From contig CM063106.1 in the NCBI GenBank assembly GCA_031841125.1, positions 186,001 to 250,000 on the forward strand: a DNA stretch of 64,000 bases, read 5' to 3'. Under the pieces are notes generated by a model that worked only from the letters and a program-made list of their open reading frames with translations, did not search any database and had not been told where the DNA came from. The position numbers and the translations under genes were made by a program. Shown piece by piece: positions 61,348-64,000 of the stretch (positions are counted from its first letter, which is position 1; every line of letters starts with the position of its first letter). This stretch comes from Acanthococcus lagerstroemiae (taxonomy: Eukaryota > Arthropoda > Insecta > Hemiptera > Eriococcidae).

Positions 61348-62532
61348 ATGGATGTCCGTAAATTGCAATTTTACATCGTCGTGGCTGCTGCGGCTGATAA
61401 TAAGACCAACGTCATACAGGTTCGTCGTGTCAAATTTTCCGAGGCCAACACCTGGTTTGGTTTTCCCTCCGACCTTCAACTTGTTTCTGCTCATCCAGAT
61501 TTGATGAAATATCCTGTCATCAAGGCTGCGGTTTCGTCCCTCAAATCTCGAGGCAGTTATCGTAATGTGAATATTACGTTGTCGAAAGAAGTCTATGCGT
61601 TATATGTAGATTCGGGTGACAATTTCATCTTCGGAGATTACGTTCTTGGTGAACTCGACCTATCATCTTCTGCACAAACTTCGACTGTCTCCGCCCTGTC
61701 ATCGTCCATGGACTCAATGGTTGCCTGTCTTGAGAGGCTGGCTGCTCCCAAGGAAGAGTCCATTAAGGAAGTCCTTCACCACATCCTCCTGGAAAAATTC
61801 CACCCAAAAAACAAGAACGTCGAATCGTGGTGTGACTGGTTTGAGAAAGAGCTGGCTCAGTTTCACCTCACCGGTCGTCGTCAAATTGAGGTCCTGAAGT
61901 CGTGCATCGATTCCTCTCTGAATAATTGGTTCATTGTGACCCAAGACAACCTCCCTCCAGATGCTGAATGGCTTTTGTGGCGCCAAGAGCTGGTGTCAAA
62001 TTTTGGTGACTCGTCTTTCCGACCTGTTTGTTCAGCAATTGGTTTCCCCTACATTGGTGGCTCGCTTGTGGACTACGCCATAAACAAGGAAAAATTGCTT
62101 CTCGAAGTCAATCGTGACTTTCCCAGGTCAGTCATTTTAGATCTAATTGTCTATGGTTTACCAGCTCGTATCATTAAAGCGTTGAATAAAAATAACGTAA
62201 CAAATTTGCAAATTTTAAAGGAGAAATTAAAAAAATATGAAGGTGACCAAAATTTTCTAGACGATAAAGTAAAATCGAATAATTTTAAACCAAATTCACC
62301 TTCATCCTTCCGTCGTTTTAATAATGATAAGAAAAATAATTTTAATAGCAATTTTAATTCAGGAAGGAATAATAATTTTAACGTAAAAGCCTGTTCAATT
62401 TGCGCAAAAAAGGGTTTTCCGAATTGTCTCCATCGTGAATCTACGTGTAGATTCAGGGACAATGTTTCTGAACCTAAACTTGTAAATAAATTGGAAATGG
62501 CTTCTTCCTCTTCTTCTGATGAGGACAGTTAA
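61348..62532 (+). CDS. Gypsy Gag (394 aa)
   Basis: Start ATG 61348 (MDVRKLQFYIVVAAAADN). Residues 130-310 are helix-rich with FHPKNKNVESWCDWFEKELA, VLKSCIDSSLNNWF and LIVYGLPARIIKAL, as in Gypsy capsids. The tail is Asn/Phe/Lys-rich (NNDKKNNFNSNFNSGRNNNF) and ends with a variant knuckle CSICAKKGFPNCLH...C and an acidic Ser run. The stop TAA (62530-62532) is directly followed by AAAAAAC, so pol in the -1 frame starts at the stop. No internal stops. Confidence 0.9.
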   Translation: MDVRKLQFYIVVAAAADNKTNVIQVRRVKFSEANTWFGFPSDLQLVSAHPDLMKYPVIKAAVSSLKSRGSYRNVNITLSKEVYALYVDSGDNFIFGDYVLGELDLSSSAQTSTVSALSSSMDSMVACLERLAAPKEESIKEVLHHILLEKFHPKNKNVESWCDWFEKELAQFHLTGRRQIEVLKSCIDSSLNNWFIVTQDNLPPDAEWLLWRQELVSNFGDSSFRPVCSAIGFPYIGGSLVDYAINKEKLLLEVNRDFPRSVILDLIVYGLPARIIKALNKNNVTNLQILKEKLKKYEGDQNFLDDKVKSNNFKPNSPSSFRRFNNDKKNNFNSNFNSGRNNNFNVKACSICAKKGFPNCLHRESTCRFRDNVSEPKLVNKLEMASSSSSDEDS

Positions 62533-64000
62533 AAAAACTAGTCGTGCCACCGCTAATCAAAGTCGATATTAAAGTAAATAATCAATTAAATTGTTCTGGA
62601 ATTTATGATAGTGGTTCCAATATATCAGTTATGAATTATTCGCTTTTAAAAAACTTAAATGTTAAAATTTTACGACTTTCAAACACTAAATTTAAAATGG
62701 TTAGCGGACATGGCAAAATTTTAGGCATTGCCCAAATCCAGGTGAAAATTTTTAATATTTCTAAATCCGTTTATGCTTTTGTTCTGGATATTCCAGATAA
62801 CAATTTCGAGTTTATATTAGGCCTGGATTTAATTAGAGTATTCAAATTAAATTTAACTGATCAACTTAAAGTTTTTCAATCTTCAAATGATCGCAATTTT
62901 CGTAATGCACAATGCAAAACTTTTAATGATATTCGAATTAATTCGATTGAGTTGGTAGCCAATCTAGATCATTTGAGTGCCTCAGACAAAGATAGGGTGT
63001 CTAGAGTGATTAATCGTTTCAATTATGCTTTCGCCAAGGACAAATTTGATGTAGGCCGAGTGAGCTCTCACGAGGCAGCTGTCAAATTAAGTGAGCATAG
63101 GTATGTATATCGTAAGCCGTATAGGTGTAATATTGTTGATCAGAAGGAAATTGAAGATCAGGTATCTGCTCTCTTCAAAGCAGGTCTTATTGAGGAGTCT
63201 ACTTCGCCTTTTGCAGCCCTGGTCACCCTTGCGGTGAAGAGACAGTCTGATGGCACTCAAAAGAAAAATCGTCTGTGCATTGATTATTCCGCTCTTAATA
63301 AACTTGTGGTTCCTGAAAGTCAGCCTTTTCCTCTTATAGGGGACCTGATAGTAAAAGCCAGAGATTGTCAGTGGTTTTCCGTTCTTGACATCAACAGCGC
63401 TTTTTGGTCGGTCCCACTTAGGCAGAAAGACAGGTATAAGACTGCTTTTGTGACTCAAACAGGCCACTACGACTGGAAATGTCTTCCATTCGGATTAAAA
63501 ACATCTCCAGCTATTTTTCAAAGAATTTTATGTAACGTACTAAAAAAAAATGACCTAGATAAATTTTCTGTTAATTATATTGATGATATTTTGGTTTTCT
63601 CAAAATCTTTTAATGAGCACTTGCTGCATTTAGAAAAGATAATGGACGCTGTTTATAAAGAAGGTTTTCGGCTTAGCTTGAGCAAGTGCAATTTTGCAAA
63701 AAATAAAGTCAAGTACCTAGGTCACGAAATTGAAAATAATCTCACTCGTCCGATTTTCAACAACGTACTCCCAGTTCGTGAGTTTCCTATTCCTAGGAAT
63801 CAAAAAAATGTCAGACAGTTTTTAGGGAAGGTTAACTTTTATCACTCCTATATTCCAAATTCTGCTATGGTACTAACCCCTTTACATGAACTCTTGAAGA
63901 AAAATGTACCCTTTCGGTGGAGTGATAAATGTCAAAAAAGTTTCGATTTTGTTAAAGATTTTTTATGTAACGAACCATGCTTGGCCATTTTTAATCCGAA
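62523..64000 (+). CDS. Gypsy Pol: protease and RT, runs off the window
   Basis: Frame -1 to gag, open from 62523 to the end. The protease active site IYDSGSNISVM lies near 62604 (DSG instead of DTG). Then an RT with LSEHRYVYRKPYRC, IEDQVSALFKAGLIEES, LCIDYSALNKLV, FSVLDINSAFWSVPL, CLPFGLKTSPAIFQRIL and the catalytic YIDD at 63576-63587, followed by KVKYLGHEIE and NVRQFLGKVNFYHSYI toward the connection domain. No stop in the visible part. RNase H and integrase would follow beyond 64000. Confidence 0.92.

Larger units (their letters stand above)
36048..64000 (+). other. Rhotekin intron 3 (at least 28 kb, incomplete)
   Basis: No further rhotekin exon is visible after 36047. The interval is filled with repeats and transposons described separately. 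The stretch 36048-36290 has nothing I can name. Confidence 0.7.

Noticed and set aside
63087..63467. 126-residue minus-strand frame
   Set aside because: Antisense shadow of the terminal Gypsy RT.

Overview
The window reads as nuclear DNA of an insect or other arthropod. It is AT-rich, has GT-AG introns, and carries a dense load of arthropod-type mobile elements (P element, RTE-, jockey- and CR1-like LINEs, BEL, Copia, Ty3/Gypsy, hAT, mariner/pogo and Ginger-like elements, many MITEs). There is no sign of bacterial gene organisation. The species cannot be fixed from the sequence.

One host gene is recognisable: rhotekin, on the + strand. Three coding exons lie at about 10108-10230, 19000-19190 and 35835-36047. 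Their splice sites and codon phases fit one another (phase 0, then phase 2). Together they encode a basic N-terminus, the HR1 Rho-binding helical region and the start of the anillin-homology region. Introns are 8.8 kb, 16.6 kb and at least 28 kb; the PH-domain exons must lie beyond position 64000.

Almost everything else is mobile DNA. 1-9.9 kb: a hAT MITE with an exact 8-bp target duplication, an RTE-like LINE remnant, a GAATTC satellite, a 3.8-kb foldback element (3907-7724), and several hairpin or inverted-repeat elements. Intron 1: inverted-repeat MITEs, a BEL remnant, a pogo-like MITE, a mariner remnant and a TTGACATCAA-type repeat. Intron 2: a hAT element, a 3-kb dispersed repeat carrying a MITE, a 1-kb Ginger-like element encoding the C-terminal part of a KRBA2-like integrase, and a four-level nest (Ginger-like element > Copia > CR1-like LINE > MITE) at 27542-35477, with target duplications at every level.

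Intron 3 begins with a second copy of the 3-kb repeat that is split exactly at 37895/58621 by a 20.7-kb insertion. The insertion is itself a nest: a truncated jockey-like LINE holds a large foldback element (38362-58416, 9-bp target duplication). That foldback holds a decayed P element (38934-44534, 8-bp duplication), which contains a miniature Gypsy with 81-bp LTRs. The foldback also holds a nearly intact 9.9-kb Gypsy element (48134-58056).

The 9.9-kb Gypsy is the most unusual object here. Its Gag ends at a GGGAAAC slippery site. Its Pol starts with an SGNH/GDSL-like domain, its usual RNase H has lost catalytic residues, and a second RNase H with all catalytic residues sits between the integrase core and the integrase C-terminal domain. 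Its two 1312-bp LTRs are almost identical, so it inserted recently. The window ends inside another Gypsy element (gag 61348-62532, pol 62523-64000).
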